11,672 bases of DNA from Actinomycetes bacterium. GTDB lineage: Bacteria; Actinomycetota; Acidimicrobiia; Acidimicrobiales; RAAP-2. The DNA is taken from assembly GCA_021826255.1 (NCBI GenBank), contig JAKBAZ010000025.1:1-11672 (forward strand), given 5' to 3'. How positions within the stretch are numbered: the stretch's first letter is position 1; each line of letters begins with the position of its first letter. Of this stretch, positions 1 to 7,434 are shown one piece after another. The position numbers were made by a program, and so were the translations under genes. The notes beneath the pieces were generated by a model, which made no database searches, was not told the origin of the DNA, and worked only from the letters and a program-made list of their open reading frames with translations.

Positions 1-519
1 GTCGTCGCTCTCGAGGGTTTCCTTGGACGACACCTCGGAGAGGATCTCGTGGGAACAGTCTTGGCCCGCGCCGCGATGCCCGGACGTCTCGAAGTTGTTG
101 GGCATCGACCGACGGTGCTGGTGGACGGGGCCCACAACCCAGCCGGAGCTCGTCGACTCGTCGAAGCGTTGGAATCGGCGTTTCTCGTCGACGGAGTTCG
201 CCGGTGTGTCCTCGGGATGCTGAGTGGACGAGACGTGGACGACATGGTCGAACCCTTCGTCGACAGTGGATTCGAGGAGTTCTTCTGTGTCGCCCCGCGG
301 TCACCTCGTGCCGTTTCGGCCGCCGAGCTCGCCGCGGCGGTGCGGCGTGCGGGAGGACGCGCCCGAGAGTGCGCGAGCGTTCCACTCGCGCTCTCCATCG
401 CGCGCGAACTCTCGGGTGACGACGACTTGATTCTGGCGGCCGGGAGCCTCTACCTCGTCGCCGAGGTCCGAGAGGTGCTCCTCGGCGTTACCTCTCGTCA
501 CCTCGGCGAAACTTCCTAG
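1..519 (+). CDS. folC: Folylpolyglutamate synthase / dihydrofolate synthase, C-terminal part
   Basis: FolC is the cytoplasmic ATP-dependent ligase that adds glutamate to folates (and often to dihydropteroate). The reading frame is open at position 1, so the gene starts outside the window; about 172 C-terminal residues are present, ending at TAG 517-519. The visible hallmark is the stretch PGRLEVVGHRPTVLVDGAHN followed by PAGA, at about residues 27-50 of the fragment. This is the Mur-ligase C-terminal domain signature of the FolC family (DGAHNP). The rest (LGMLSGRDVDDMV, FFCVAPRSPRAVS, AAGSLYLVAEVREVLLG) also fits the C-terminal Rossmann-like domain. ndk follows after 9 nt, and the ndk -10 box overlaps this stop codon. 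folC next to ndk is the usual actinobacterial order. Identity is secure; the ATP-binding N-terminal domain cannot be checked. Confidence 0.93.
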   Translation, partial: VVALEGFLGRHLGEDLVGTVLARAAMPGRLEVVGHRPTVLVDGAHNPAGARRLVEALESAFLVDGVRRCVLGMLSGRDVDDMVEPFVDSGFEEFFCVAPRSPRAVSAAELAAAVRRAGGRARECASVPLALSIARELSGDDDLILAAGSLYLVAEVREVLLGVTSRHLGETS

Positions 520-522
520 ACT
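517..522 (+). promoter_or_regulatory. Putative -10 box (TAGACT) for leaderless ndk transcript
   Basis: TAGACT fits the actinobacterial TANNNT -10 consensus. It lies exactly 6 nt before the ndk GTG, so transcription would start at or next to the start codon. No Shine-Dalgarno precedes ndk, which agrees with a leaderless mRNA. The first three bases are also the folC stop codon. No convincing -35 was seen. Confidence 0.5.
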
Positions 523-528
523 GGGCCC

Positions 529-948
529 GTGAGCCGAACCCTCGTCCTAATTAAACCCGACGGTGTCGCCCGAGGTCTCGTCGGAGAGATCCTCGGACGT
601 TTCGAGCGTCGGGGCCTCTCTCTGCTCGCCGCAGAACTACGAACGCTGGACCGAGCAACGGCCGAGCGCCACTACGCCGAACACGAGGGAAAGCCCTTTT
701 TCCCGTCTCTGGTGGAGTTCATTACCCGCGGACCCCTGATGTCACTCGTGCTCGAGGGGCCCGAGGAGACCTACGCCATCGTTCGATCGATGATGGGAGC
801 GACCAACCCCGCCCAGGCGGCGCCGGGAACTATTCGGGGCGACCTCGCCCTCGACCACCAGCAGAACCTCATTCACGGCTCGGATTCGCCGGAGTCGGCC
901 GCGAGAGAAATTGCTTTGTTCTTCCCGGGTCTGACCTCGGTAGACTAG
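529..948 (+). CDS. ndk: Nucleoside diphosphate kinase
   Basis: This cytoplasmic enzyme balances NTP and dNTP pools by moving the gamma-phosphate through a phosphohistidine. The 139-residue length is typical. The N-terminus MSRTLVLIKPDGVARGLVGE carries the family KPDGV motif. ERRG and HYAEHEGKPFF are further signature segments, and NLIHGSDS holds the catalytic histidine (His116). GATNPAQAAPGTIRGD is the conserved loop before it. The GTG start is fixed by the KPDGV alignment; the first ATG in frame would remove the active core. There is no Shine-Dalgarno, and a -10 box lies 6 nt upstream. The gene sits between folC and the mre operon, as in many actinobacteria. No key residue appears to be missing. 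Confidence 0.97.
   Translation: MSRTLVLIKPDGVARGLVGEILGRFERRGLSLLAAELRTLDRATAERHYAEHEGKPFFPSLVEFITRGPLMSLVLEGPEETYAIVRSMMGATNPAQAAPGTIRGDLALDHQQNLIHGSDSPESAAREIALFFPGLTSVD
941..946 (+). promoter_or_regulatory. Possible -10 box (TAGACT) ahead of mreB
   Basis: The same hexamer as before ndk and rplU occurs here, overlapping the last codons and stop of ndk. Transcription from it would start around 953 and give an mreB leader of roughly 65 nt, which contains a Shine-Dalgarno (GAAGGG, 1003-1008). A TTGTTC at 916-921 is only a weak -35 with a long spacer. It could be a chance match, since the hexamer is partly formed by the coding end GTA GAC TAG. Confidence 0.3.
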
Positions 949-1017
949 GAACGTCGGGCGTCGCGCCGCGAGGGACACGGTCACCGCGTCGTTTCCGGCG
1001 CTGAAGGGCAGCCAATA

Positions 1018-2046
1018 GTGGATTCACGTTTCTCGCTCCTGGGTCGCGATATGGCGGTGGACCTCGGAACCGCTAACACTCTCGTGTACGTGAGGGGTCG
1101 CGGCATCATCTTGAACGAGCCTTCGGTGGTGGCCGTCGATATGAAGGACGGTAAGCCACTCGCGGTGGGCGCCCAGGCGAAACTGATGATTGGTCGTACT
1201 CCGAGCAACATTCAGGCGATTCGCCCCTTAAAGGACGGTGTGATTGCCGACTTCGAGATATGCGAGAAGATGTTGCGCTACTTCATCCACCGGGTGCACC
1301 AGCGTCGCTTCGCCAAACCGCGCATGGTGATCTGCGTGCCCTCAGGCATCACGGGGGTGGAGCAACGAGCCGTGATGGAGGCGGCGGAGTTCGCCGGGGC
1401 TCGCAAGGCCTACATCATTGAAGAACCGATGGCCGCCGCCATCGGAGCGGGACTGCCCATCCACGAGCCGACCGGCAACATGGTCGTCGACATCGGAGGA
1501 GGCACCACGGAGGTGGCGGTCATCTCCCTCGGGGGAATCGTGACCAGCCAGTCCATCCGGGTGGGGGGCGACGAACTGGACGAGGCCATCGTTGCGTTCG
1601 TGAAGAAGGAGTTCCAACTGGCCCTCGGAGAGCGCACCGCGGAAGAGATCAAGATTCAGTTGGGGTCGGCCTACCCGCTGCAGCAGGAAATCCAGGCTTC
1701 CATTCGCGGTCGTGACCTCGTGACGGGCTTGCCGAAGACCGTGGTGATCTCCACGGAACAGATTCGCCAAGCCATCGAGGAACCCGTGCAGGCCATCGTT
1801 GACGCCGTGAAGGTGACCCTTGATCGCACGCCCCCCGAACTCGCCTCGGACCTTATGGACCAGGGCATCGTGTTAACCGGTGGAGGGGCTCTGCTCAACG
1901 GTCTCGCCACTCGACTCGAGGTGGAAACGAACATGCCGATCGTCGTGGCCAATGACCCGCTCAACTGCGTCGCAATCGGGTCGGGTATGTGCCTCGAAGA
2001 AATCGAGGTCTTCAGCCGCATGTTGAAGACCTCACCCTCTCGGTAG
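1018..2046 (+). CDS. mreB: Rod-shape determining protein MreB (actin homologue)
   Basis: MreB polymerises at the inner face of the membrane and directs lateral wall synthesis by the elongasome (MreC, MreD, RodA, PBP2). The product has 342 residues, the family's usual length. The actin-fold ATP site is visible: phosphate-1 loop DLGTANTLVYV at residues 15-25, phosphate-2 DIGGGTTEVAV at 158-168, and adenosine motif TGGGA at 287-291. The segments IKIQLGSAYP and RGRDLVTGLPK are typical of MreB. The start is GTG with GAAGGG 9 nt upstream; the protein's MreB-like N-terminus agrees. It is the first gene of an operon, with mreC beginning 3 nt after its stop codon. Its presence implies active lateral-wall growth, and so probably a rod-shaped or elongating cell (inference). 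Confidence 0.97.
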   Translation: MDSRFSLLGRDMAVDLGTANTLVYVRGRGIILNEPSVVAVDMKDGKPLAVGAQAKLMIGRTPSNIQAIRPLKDGVIADFEICEKMLRYFIHRVHQRRFAKPRMVICVPSGITGVEQRAVMEAAEFAGARKAYIIEEPMAAAIGAGLPIHEPTGNMVVDIGGGTTEVAVISLGGIVTSQSIRVGGDELDEAIVAFVKKEFQLALGERTAEEIKIQLGSAYPLQQEIQASIRGRDLVTGLPKTVVISTEQIRQAIEEPVQAIVDAVKVTLDRTPPELASDLMDQGIVLTGGGALLNGLATRLEVETNMPIVVANDPLNCVAIGSGMCLEEIEVFSRMLKTSPSR

Positions 2047-2049
2047 TCC

Positions 2050-2868
2050 GTGGCGGGCGCGCGTCAGCGCCGCCGCCTCGTCACCACCGTGTTGACGGTG
2101 GCGATCGTGGCGACCGGTCTCTACCTGTCGGGCAGTCTGGTCGGAGGCGTGCGCAGCGCCGCTCGCACCGTGGTCTCGCCCTTCTCGTGGGCCGTCGCCC
2201 AGGTGGCCCAGCCCGTCGGGCACCTCTTCGCCGGGATTATCAACTACTCCGACGTCGTCGCCCAGAATCAGAAGTTGCAGTACGCCCTCGGAGTGGCTGA
2301 GGCCCAGTTGGCCCAAAACCAGGCCGCCTCGACTCAACTCGCTCAGCTCAGTCAACTTCTCCACCTACCGTCGAGTGCGGGCCTCTCCTCGGTGATGGCC
2401 CAGGTCACCGAGGACTCCCCGACGAACTTCTCGGCCACCTTCACCATTTCTAAGGGGGACCTCGACGGAGTGCTCACCGGAATGCCCGTGCTCGCCAACG
2501 GGGGGCTCGTCGGTCGGGTGGTTTCCACCAGTGCGCACAGCGCGCTCGTGAGGCTCCTGACCGACCCGGCGACGGTGGTGAACGCCACGTTCGGTAACGG
2601 GTCGACTGACGTTCTCGTCTCGGGGGAGGGCATCAACTCGCCACTCGCCTCGACCCAGATCCCGGTCTCGTCGCCCATCGCTCTCGGGCAACTCATCTCC
2701 ACCAGTGGTCTCCAGGGTGGACTCTTCCCGCCGGGCCTCCCTCTCGCGCGGGTGTCGAAGTTGCTGGTCTCTCCGGGAGCGTCGGACTACTCGATCGAGC
2801 TCACTCCGGTCGCCTCCTTCGCTCACCTCACCTACGTGGATGTCCTGCAGTGGGAGCCCTCCACGTGA
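2050..2868 (+). CDS. mreC: Cell shape-determining protein MreC
   Basis: MreC is a bitopic protein that links cytoplasmic MreB to periplasmic/extracytoplasmic PBP2 and activates it. The 272-residue product has the standard architecture: a short basic start (MAGARQRRR), one membrane segment at about residues 11-33, and a Gln/Ala-rich coiled coil at about 70-103. The beta-barrel MreC core follows and includes GDLDGVLTGMPVLANGGLVGRVV and later LVSGEGINSPL. The C-terminus ends with VDVLQWEPST; there is no long Pro-rich tail. The GTG start lies 3 nt after the mreB stop without a good Shine-Dalgarno, so it is probably translated by coupling with mreB. The stop codon overlaps the mreD start. Confidence 0.93.
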   Translation: MAGARQRRRLVTTVLTVAIVATGLYLSGSLVGGVRSAARTVVSPFSWAVAQVAQPVGHLFAGIINYSDVVAQNQKLQYALGVAEAQLAQNQAASTQLAQLSQLLHLPSSAGLSSVMAQVTEDSPTNFSATFTISKGDLDGVLTGMPVLANGGLVGRVVSTSAHSALVRLLTDPATVVNATFGNGSTDVLVSGEGINSPLASTQIPVSSPIALGQLISTSGLQGGLFPPGLPLARVSKLLVSPGASDYSIELTPVASFAHLTYVDVLQWEPST

Positions 2869-3377
2869 TGCAGGCCCGCCTCGGCGCCGTTCTGGTCGCC
2901 GTCGTCCTCGTGGCCCTCCAGGTCGTGGCGATCAGCGACTGGCGAATCGGGGGGGCGGTGATTGTCGTTCCCTGGATGTGGGCCTTCGCCCTCGGACTGA
3001 CCGGGCAACGCCTCCTCGCCATTCTCGGGGGCGTCGTCGCCGGGGTGCTCTTTGACGCCTACCTCGCCACCCCCTTCGGGGCGAGCGCGGTCCTTGGAGC
3101 CCTGGTGGGCCTCGCCGCGTCCGCCCTCGGTCGAGAGGGCGTGGGGGACCTCGACTCGGCCGCGTGGTGGGTGACCCCCGGTCTCGGACTGATGACCGGA
3201 CTCTTCGCCCCCCTCGTGTTCGTCGTCGCGGCGGCTGTTGAGGGGAGTACCCATCTCTATCAGAATGGGTTAGTGCCCTCGATGATCGTGAACGCCCTCG
3301 GCTTCGCCGTGCTCGCTCGACCCCTCACTCGCCTCGGGTTTCTCGTGACCTCTCGACTGCCCCGGGAGGTTCGATGA
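2865..3377 (+). CDS. mreD: Rod-shape determining membrane protein MreD
   Basis: MreD is an integral membrane component of the elongasome. The product (about 170 residues) is almost entirely hydrophobic, with roughly five membrane segments. They include AVLVAVVLVALQVVAI, an Ile/Val/Trp-rich segment from IGGAVIVVPWMWAFALGL, LLAILGGVVAGVLFDAYLATPFG, GLMTGLFAPLVFVVAAAV and VNALGFAVLARPLTRL. The DAYLATPFG turn resembles the conserved D..(T)PFG region of MreD. The GTG at 2865 overlaps the mreC stop (GTGA) and has GGGAG 8 nt upstream; the adjacent ATG at 2868 is an equally possible start. An earlier in-frame GTG at 2850 would overlap mreC further and lacks a ribosome site. A run of seven G lies in the gene near 2949. 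The stop overlaps mrdA by 4 nt. Confidence 0.9.
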   Translation: MMQARLGAVLVAVVLVALQVVAISDWRIGGAVIVVPWMWAFALGLTGQRLLAILGGVVAGVLFDAYLATPFGASAVLGALVGLAASALGREGVGDLDSAAWWVTPGLGLMTGLFAPLVFVVAAAVEGSTHLYQNGLVPSMIVNALGFAVLARPLTRLGFLVTSRLPREVR

Positions 3378-5533
3378 AGGGTTCCTGGCGCGATCGCCCG
3401 ACGAGCAGTTGGTTTCACCGGCTCTGGCGACCTTGGACCTCACTCAACCCCTTTCGCCGACGCGGAAGCGCCATTCACGAACGTAAGACCGTCGGCATTA
3501 AGGACTTAGTGGCCTCTCCCAACGAGGTCCGCGCACGTCCCGAGCGGCGCTACGTCATCATCGGTACCTTTTTTCTTCTGCTGCTCGGCCTGCTGGTCTA
3601 TCGCCTCTTCTCCCTCCAGGTCATTCAGTACCACTCATCGATCGCCGCCGTTGACTCCAACTCCCTCCACACCACCCCGATTCCGGCGACGCGCGGACTG
3701 ATCACCGATCGTACGGGCAACATTCTCGTGGGCAACTTGACCAATGAGGTCATCGAGGTCTCGCGTCAGTCAGCCGCGGCGAATCCGAGCGTCGTGGGTT
3801 CGCTGGCCCTCCTCACTCACCAGAGCGTGGCGAGCATCGAAGCGGACTTAAATAACGTTCAGTACTCGCCCTACGAGCCGGCGCCGGTGTATCAAAACGC
3901 TCCCCAGTCGATGATTGAGTTCATTCGCCTGCATCCGGGGGAGTTCCCCGGGGTGAGCGCGGTGCAGGTGTCGAAGCGGACCTACCCCTACGGTGGGGGT
4001 ACGGGTGCTCAGATCCTCGGTTACGTCACCCCGATTACTGGCGCCGAGATCACCCAGAATCCCAACGCCGGCTACACCACGTCCTCGGTGTACGGACAAG
4101 CCGGTATTGAGAACTTCTACGAGAGCTACCTGCGCGGGGTCCCCGGGGAGCGAACGGTTGAAGTCAACGCTTTCGGTAACATCATCGGCTCCACCGAGAC
4201 CGTCGCCCCGCGCACGGGCGACACCGTGGTACTCAATATCGACGCCGGTCTACAAAAGGCGCTCGATGGGTATTTGGCGAACGACATCAAACTAGTTCGA
4301 AGTGCCCCCGATCCAACGACCGGCATCGTGCCGGCCGCGATTAACGGGGCGGCCCTGGTGATGGACGTGCGCACCGGAGCGGTTCTCGCGATGTCGTCGT
4401 ACCCGTCGTACAACCTCTACGACTTCGCCAACGGACTCTCCCAAGCCACCTACAACACCCTCGAGTCCGAGGGGGCCTTCTACGACTACCCCATTCAGGG
4501 TCTCTACACCCCCGGATCGACCTTCAAACTCATCACGGCGACCGCGATGATGCAGACCGGTATCTACTCGCCGTACACCCTCTTCGCTGACACCACGGGG
4601 TACTACCACGTTCCTGGCTGCGTCGGCTCGCCCGCCGGGTGCACCTTCCACGACGACCTCGGACAGGGCGGTGGTCTCGTTGATCTCCAGGGAGCCCTCA
4701 CGGTGTCTTCGGACGCGTACTTCTACAACTTGGGCTATCTCTTTTGGTCCCAGCAGGGTAAATACGGTGAGACTCCAATTCAGAACGTGGCTCACCAGTA
4801 CGGACTCGACCAGTTGACCAACATCGATCTACCGGGGGAGTTCTCGGGTCGAGTGGACTCTCCCATCGTGCGTCTCCAGTTACACAAGGCCAACCCCACC
4901 GCTTTTCCGAACTACCACTGGTACACCGGTGACAACATCGAGATGGCCTTCGGACAAGGCTCGACGGTCGTCACTCCGCTCGAGCTGGCGACCGCCTACG
5001 CCACCTTCGCTAACGGGGGCACGCGCTACGCCCCCCAGGTGGCCGCGGCCATCGTGTCGCCCAGTGGCCAAGTGGTGGAGCGCTACCAACCCCGGGTCCT
5101 CGGCCACGTCTCTCTACCCCCGTCGGTGAGAGACCCCATCCTCGCCGGGCTCGAGGGGGTGGTTCAGAGTCCCTCCGGCACCGCCTACGGAACCTTCCAG
5201 CGCTACGCCACCTTCTCCCAGGCCCAGTTCCCGGTCGCCGGAAAGACCGGAACCGCGTCCCTCGTCAAGACCCAGGAGCCGAACTCGCTCTTCGTGGGGT
5301 TCGCTCCGGCGAATAATCCGCAGTACGTCGTCGCCTGCGTCATCGCCCAGGGTGGATACGGCTCGGCGGCGTCGGCACCGGTCGTGGCCGAGGCGTTCTC
5401 CTGGCTCTACCACCACGGCATCGCCCCCTTGAATCTGGCGCTCAAGAGCCAGTTTGTGACCCCCACCACACTTCCCGCCCACACGACGACGACCCTCAAA
5501 GGTGCAGGATCGAGTCAAAAGAAGGTCGGCTAG
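3374..5533 (+). CDS. mrdA: Penicillin-binding protein 2, elongation transpeptidase (class B PBP)
   Basis: This peptidoglycan transpeptidase crosslinks lateral wall glycan made with RodA. The product has 719 residues: a basic cytoplasmic tail of about 58 residues, one membrane anchor at about 60-84 (VIIGTFFLLLLGLLVYRLF), and the PBP dimerisation domain starting at TRGLITDRTGNILVG (about 106-120). The C-terminal transpeptidase domain holds the three active-site motifs: STFK (nucleophile Ser382, Lys385), SSD (445-447, the SxD variant usual in PBP2) and KTG (624-626). A Thr/Pro-rich tail follows (about 690-719). The start is ATG overlapping the mreD stop (ATGA), with GGGAGG 4 nt upstream. The cytoplasmic tail is longer than in E. 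coli PBP2. The partner glycosyltransferase rodA, normally next, is not here. Confidence 0.95.
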   Translation: MKGSWRDRPTSSWFHRLWRPWTSLNPFRRRGSAIHERKTVGIKDLVASPNEVRARPERRYVIIGTFFLLLLGLLVYRLFSLQVIQYHSSIAAVDSNSLHTTPIPATRGLITDRTGNILVGNLTNEVIEVSRQSAAANPSVVGSLALLTHQSVASIEADLNNVQYSPYEPAPVYQNAPQSMIEFIRLHPGEFPGVSAVQVSKRTYPYGGGTGAQILGYVTPITGAEITQNPNAGYTTSSVYGQAGIENFYESYLRGVPGERTVEVNAFGNIIGSTETVAPRTGDTVVLNIDAGLQKALDGYLANDIKLVRSAPDPTTGIVPAAINGAALVMDVRTGAVLAMSSYPSYNLYDFANGLSQATYNTLESEGAFYDYPIQGLYTPGSTFKLITATAMMQTGIYSPYTLFADTTGYYHVPGCVGSPAGCTFHDDLGQGGGLVDLQGALTVSSDAYFYNLGYLFWSQQGKYGETPIQNVAHQYGLDQLTNIDLPGEFSGRVDSPIVRLQLHKANPTAFPNYHWYTGDNIEMAFGQGSTVVTPLELATAYATFANGGTRYAPQVAAAIVSPSGQVVERYQPRVLGHVSLPPSVRDPILAGLEGVVQSPSGTAYGTFQRYATFSQAQFPVAGKTGTASLVKTQEPNSLFVGFAPANNPQYVVACVIAQGGYGSAASAPVVAEAFSWLYHHGIAPLNLALKSQFVTPTTLPAHTTTTLKGAGSSQKKVG

Positions 5534-5799
5534 TCCCCTCGGCGAGTAGCCTTACGGGTGTGAAACGGCGCCGCATGGCCGCAACCCGGGGGAGTGACCC
5601 TCGTGGTGGGTTTCACGTCGACGAAGCGAAGGTGCGAAGGTGAGAGACGGAGTTCGGTTCACCTCTCGGGGTGTGAGACCCCCTCGCCCGGCCCTTCGTG
5701 TGCCCTCAACGAACGACGCGACTCGCTCTGTAGTAGTGACGTCGCCCCGCTCGAGTGCCTTTGGGCCCCTCGAGCGATCCAGCGCAAGGAGTCTTGACC
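5534..5799 (+). promoter_or_regulatory. Long structured 5' leader of the RNase E/G gene
   Basis: These 266 nt hold no convincing full-size gene. They contain a TAGCCT -10-like hexamer (5547-5552) and two inverted repeats. GTGAAAC 5560-5566 pairs with GTTTCAC 5610-5616 around a GC-rich inner region. CGCTCGAG 5748-5755 pairs perfectly with CTCGAGCG 5769-5776 over a 13-nt loop, ending 9 nt before the RNase E/G Shine-Dalgarno (AAGGAG 5786-5791). Known RNase E genes can autoregulate through hairpins in a long leader (E. coli rne); a similar role here is inference from position and structure only. Confidence 0.4.
5560..5643 (+). CDS. Possible 27-codon upstream ORF in the RNase E/G leader
   Basis: GTG at 5560 opens a 27-codon frame ending at TGA 5641-5643. 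It encodes a basic peptide that begins VKRRRMAATRG (first residue Met if used) and ends AKVRR. The hexamer TAGCCT lies 7 nt before the GTG, the same arrangement as the proposed leaderless starts of ndk and the aminotransferase. The GTG also forms the left arm of a 7-bp inverted repeat (5560-5566 with 5610-5616), so translation of the peptide would open that stem. It could be a leader peptide affecting RNase E/G expression or just a chance frame in GC-rich DNA. No homologue is recognised. Confidence 0.2.
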   Translation: MKRRRMAATRGSDPRGGFHVDEAKVRR

Positions 5800-7422
5800 G
5801 TGGACGACACCAATCAGCCCCGCCCGGAGTCCGGTAACCCGAAAATCGGCGACACCCGACCCGCGCCGCGCATCGGCGACACCCGACCCGCGCCCGCGCC
5901 ATCAGCCCCATCTCCCTCGGGTTCCACCGCCTCGTCGAATTCGTCATCAAACTCCCCGTCGCGACGTCGTCGGGGTGGACGGGGTCGCGGTTCGTCGGGA
6001 AACTCCTCGGGATCCTCGGGCAGTTCAGCCAGGCCCGCCACCACTCCGGTCGAGGCCTCGGCGCCAGCGTCGGGTGACGAGGCCCGCAACCGTCGGGGGC
6101 GTCGGCGTGGGGGTGATCGTCGTTCGCGCGCCCAGGGTCGCTACTTGATGTGTGTGCACACCGTCGAGGGTGCGACTCACATCGCGACCTTAGAGGGTCG
6201 CTCCATGGTGGAGTACACCGTCGCCAAGGCGGCCGACGAGACGAACCAGATCGACGGGAACATCTACGTCGGCCGTATCCAGAACGTGCTACCCGGCATG
6301 GAGCTGGCCTTCGTCGATATTGGAATCCCGAAAAACGCTGTTCTCTACAAGGGTGACGTTGCGCTCGACGACGACGTCGAGGAGTCTCGAGGTTCCGAGA
6401 AGCGCATTGAGCAGATGATTCGAGCGGGCCAGACCGTCGTGTGTCAGGTCACGAAGAACGCCATCGGGGCGAAGGGAGCTCGCTTGACCCAGGAGGTGTC
6501 GCTCCCGGGTCGTTTCGCTGTCCTGGTGCCGAACTCCCAGACCATCGGAATCTCGAAGCGACTGCCCGACGGGGAACGGCGACGACTGCGCAAGATTATC
6601 GACGACGTCAAACCCGAGGGTCACGGACTCATCGTTCGCACCGCCGCCGAGGGTGTCTCGTCGGAAGATTTGGCGCGCGACGTCGAGTCGTTGACGGAGA
6701 AGTGGGCGGCGATTGAAGCCGAAGTGAAGCGGTCTTCCCAGCCCCGCCTCGTCTATCGTGACCTCGACCTCGCGGTTCGGGTGCTTCGCGAGGAGTTCAA
6801 CGAGGAGTACCGGGCGGTCATCATCGATGACGCCGATCTTTACGAAAAGGTGCGCGACTACGTCCTGGCGGTGAACCCGGAACTGGCTGACCGAATCGAG
6901 TACTACGACCGAGACAGCGAGGACCTGCCTCTGTTCGAGCGCTACTTCGTCCACGAACAACTGCACCGAGCGCTCGACCGTAAGGTCTTCTTGCCCTCGG
7001 GAGGATCGCTCATCATCGAGCGCACCGAGGCCCTGACGGTCATTGACGTCAACACCGGAAAGAACGTCGGTTCGACCAACCTCGAAGAGACCGTCTTTCG
7101 GAACAATCTCGAAGCCGCAGACGAGGTCGCCCGCCAGTTGCGGCTGCGCGACATCGGGGGCATCATCGTCATCGACTTCATCGATATGGAGACCAAGGCC
7201 CACCGTGACGCGGTGGCGTCGGCCCTACGACAGGCCCTCTCGCGGGACAAGACGCGCACCCAGGTGTTCGACATCTCCGAACTTGGCCTAGTCGAAATGA
7301 CCCGTAAGCGGGTGAACGAGGGACTCTTGGAGTCGGTCTCGTCGGTGTGTAGCGTCTGTGACGGACGAGGATTCGTCCTCGACACCGGCCTCGAGTCACC
7401 GGCGCGGGCCGGCGTGCGCTAG
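5800..7422 (+). CDS. rne: Ribonuclease E/G family endoribonuclease
   Basis: This single-strand-specific endoribonuclease acts in mRNA decay and in rRNA/tRNA processing. With GTG 5800 (AAGGAG 8 nt upstream) it has 540 residues. Residues 1-110 are a low-complexity Pro/Ser/Arg region that includes a tandem IGDTRPAP repeat and Arg/Gly tracts. Catalysis starts around GRYLMCVHTVEGATHIA. The S1 RNA-binding domain begins near residue 153 (GNIYVGRIQNVLPGMELAFV). The catalytic metal ligands are in VIDVNTG (Asp416, Asn418) and IVIDFIDM (Asp459); the zinc-link cysteines are Cys517 and Cys520 in CSVCDGRG. The spacings 43 and 58 residues match E. coli D303-D346-C404. The protein ends about 20 residues after the zinc link, so there is no C-terminal degradosome scaffold. 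A longer start at 5755 lacks a ribosome site. rng would be an alternative name. Confidence 0.94.
   Translation: MDDTNQPRPESGNPKIGDTRPAPRIGDTRPAPAPSAPSPSGSTASSNSSSNSPSRRRRGGRGRGSSGNSSGSSGSSARPATTPVEASAPASGDEARNRRGRRRGGDRRSRAQGRYLMCVHTVEGATHIATLEGRSMVEYTVAKAADETNQIDGNIYVGRIQNVLPGMELAFVDIGIPKNAVLYKGDVALDDDVEESRGSEKRIEQMIRAGQTVVCQVTKNAIGAKGARLTQEVSLPGRFAVLVPNSQTIGISKRLPDGERRRLRKIIDDVKPEGHGLIVRTAAEGVSSEDLARDVESLTEKWAAIEAEVKRSSQPRLVYRDLDLAVRVLREEFNEEYRAVIIDDADLYEKVRDYVLAVNPELADRIEYYDRDSEDLPLFERYFVHEQLHRALDRKVFLPSGGSLIIERTEALTVIDVNTGKNVGSTNLEETVFRNNLEAADEVARQLRLRDIGGIIVIDFIDMETKAHRDAVASALRQALSRDKTRTQVFDISELGLVEMTRKRVNEGLLESVSSVCSVCDGRGFVLDTGLESPARAGVR
5845..5894 (+). repeat. Two-copy 27-nt tandem repeat in the RNase E/G 5' coding region
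   Basis: A 23-nt segment at 5845-5867 recurs exactly at 5872-5894 with a 27-nt period, encoding IGDTRPAPR then IGDTRPAPA. It falls in the disordered N-terminal extension. A 27-nt unit keeps the frame, so copy number could vary without harming the enzyme. Confidence 0.85.
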
Positions 7423-7425
7423 ACT
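7420..7425 (+). promoter_or_regulatory. Putative -10 box (TAGACT) ahead of rplU
   Basis: TAGACT lies 9 nt before the rplU ATG, and its first three bases are the RNase E/G stop codon. rplU has no Shine-Dalgarno in the 12 nt between the two genes, which fits a leaderless or nearly leaderless transcript. The alternative is translation coupled to the upstream gene. Confidence 0.4.
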
Positions 7426-7434
7426 TGTCACCCT

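Noticed and set aside
2949..2955. Seven-G run in mreD as another possible phase switch
   Set aside because: The gene is intact in frame, the run is short for slippage, and mreD is a core gene where switching would be costly. It is compatible with base composition.
4292..4795. Minus-strand frame of 167 codons inside the PBP2 gene
   Set aside because: Val/Gly/Arg/Glu-rich shadow across the SxxK and SxD motif region of a clear transpeptidase gene.
5594..5950. Overlapping frames on both strands in the RNase E/G leader
   Set aside because: None has a good ribosome site or recognisable protein features, and they overlap the well supported GTG 5800 start. Only the short frame at 5560 was kept, with low confidence.
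6289..7203. Minus-strand frame of 304 codons inside the RNase E/G gene
   Set aside because: The plus-strand frame has all catalytic motifs at the right spacing; the antisense frame resembles no known protein and is explained by codon bias.
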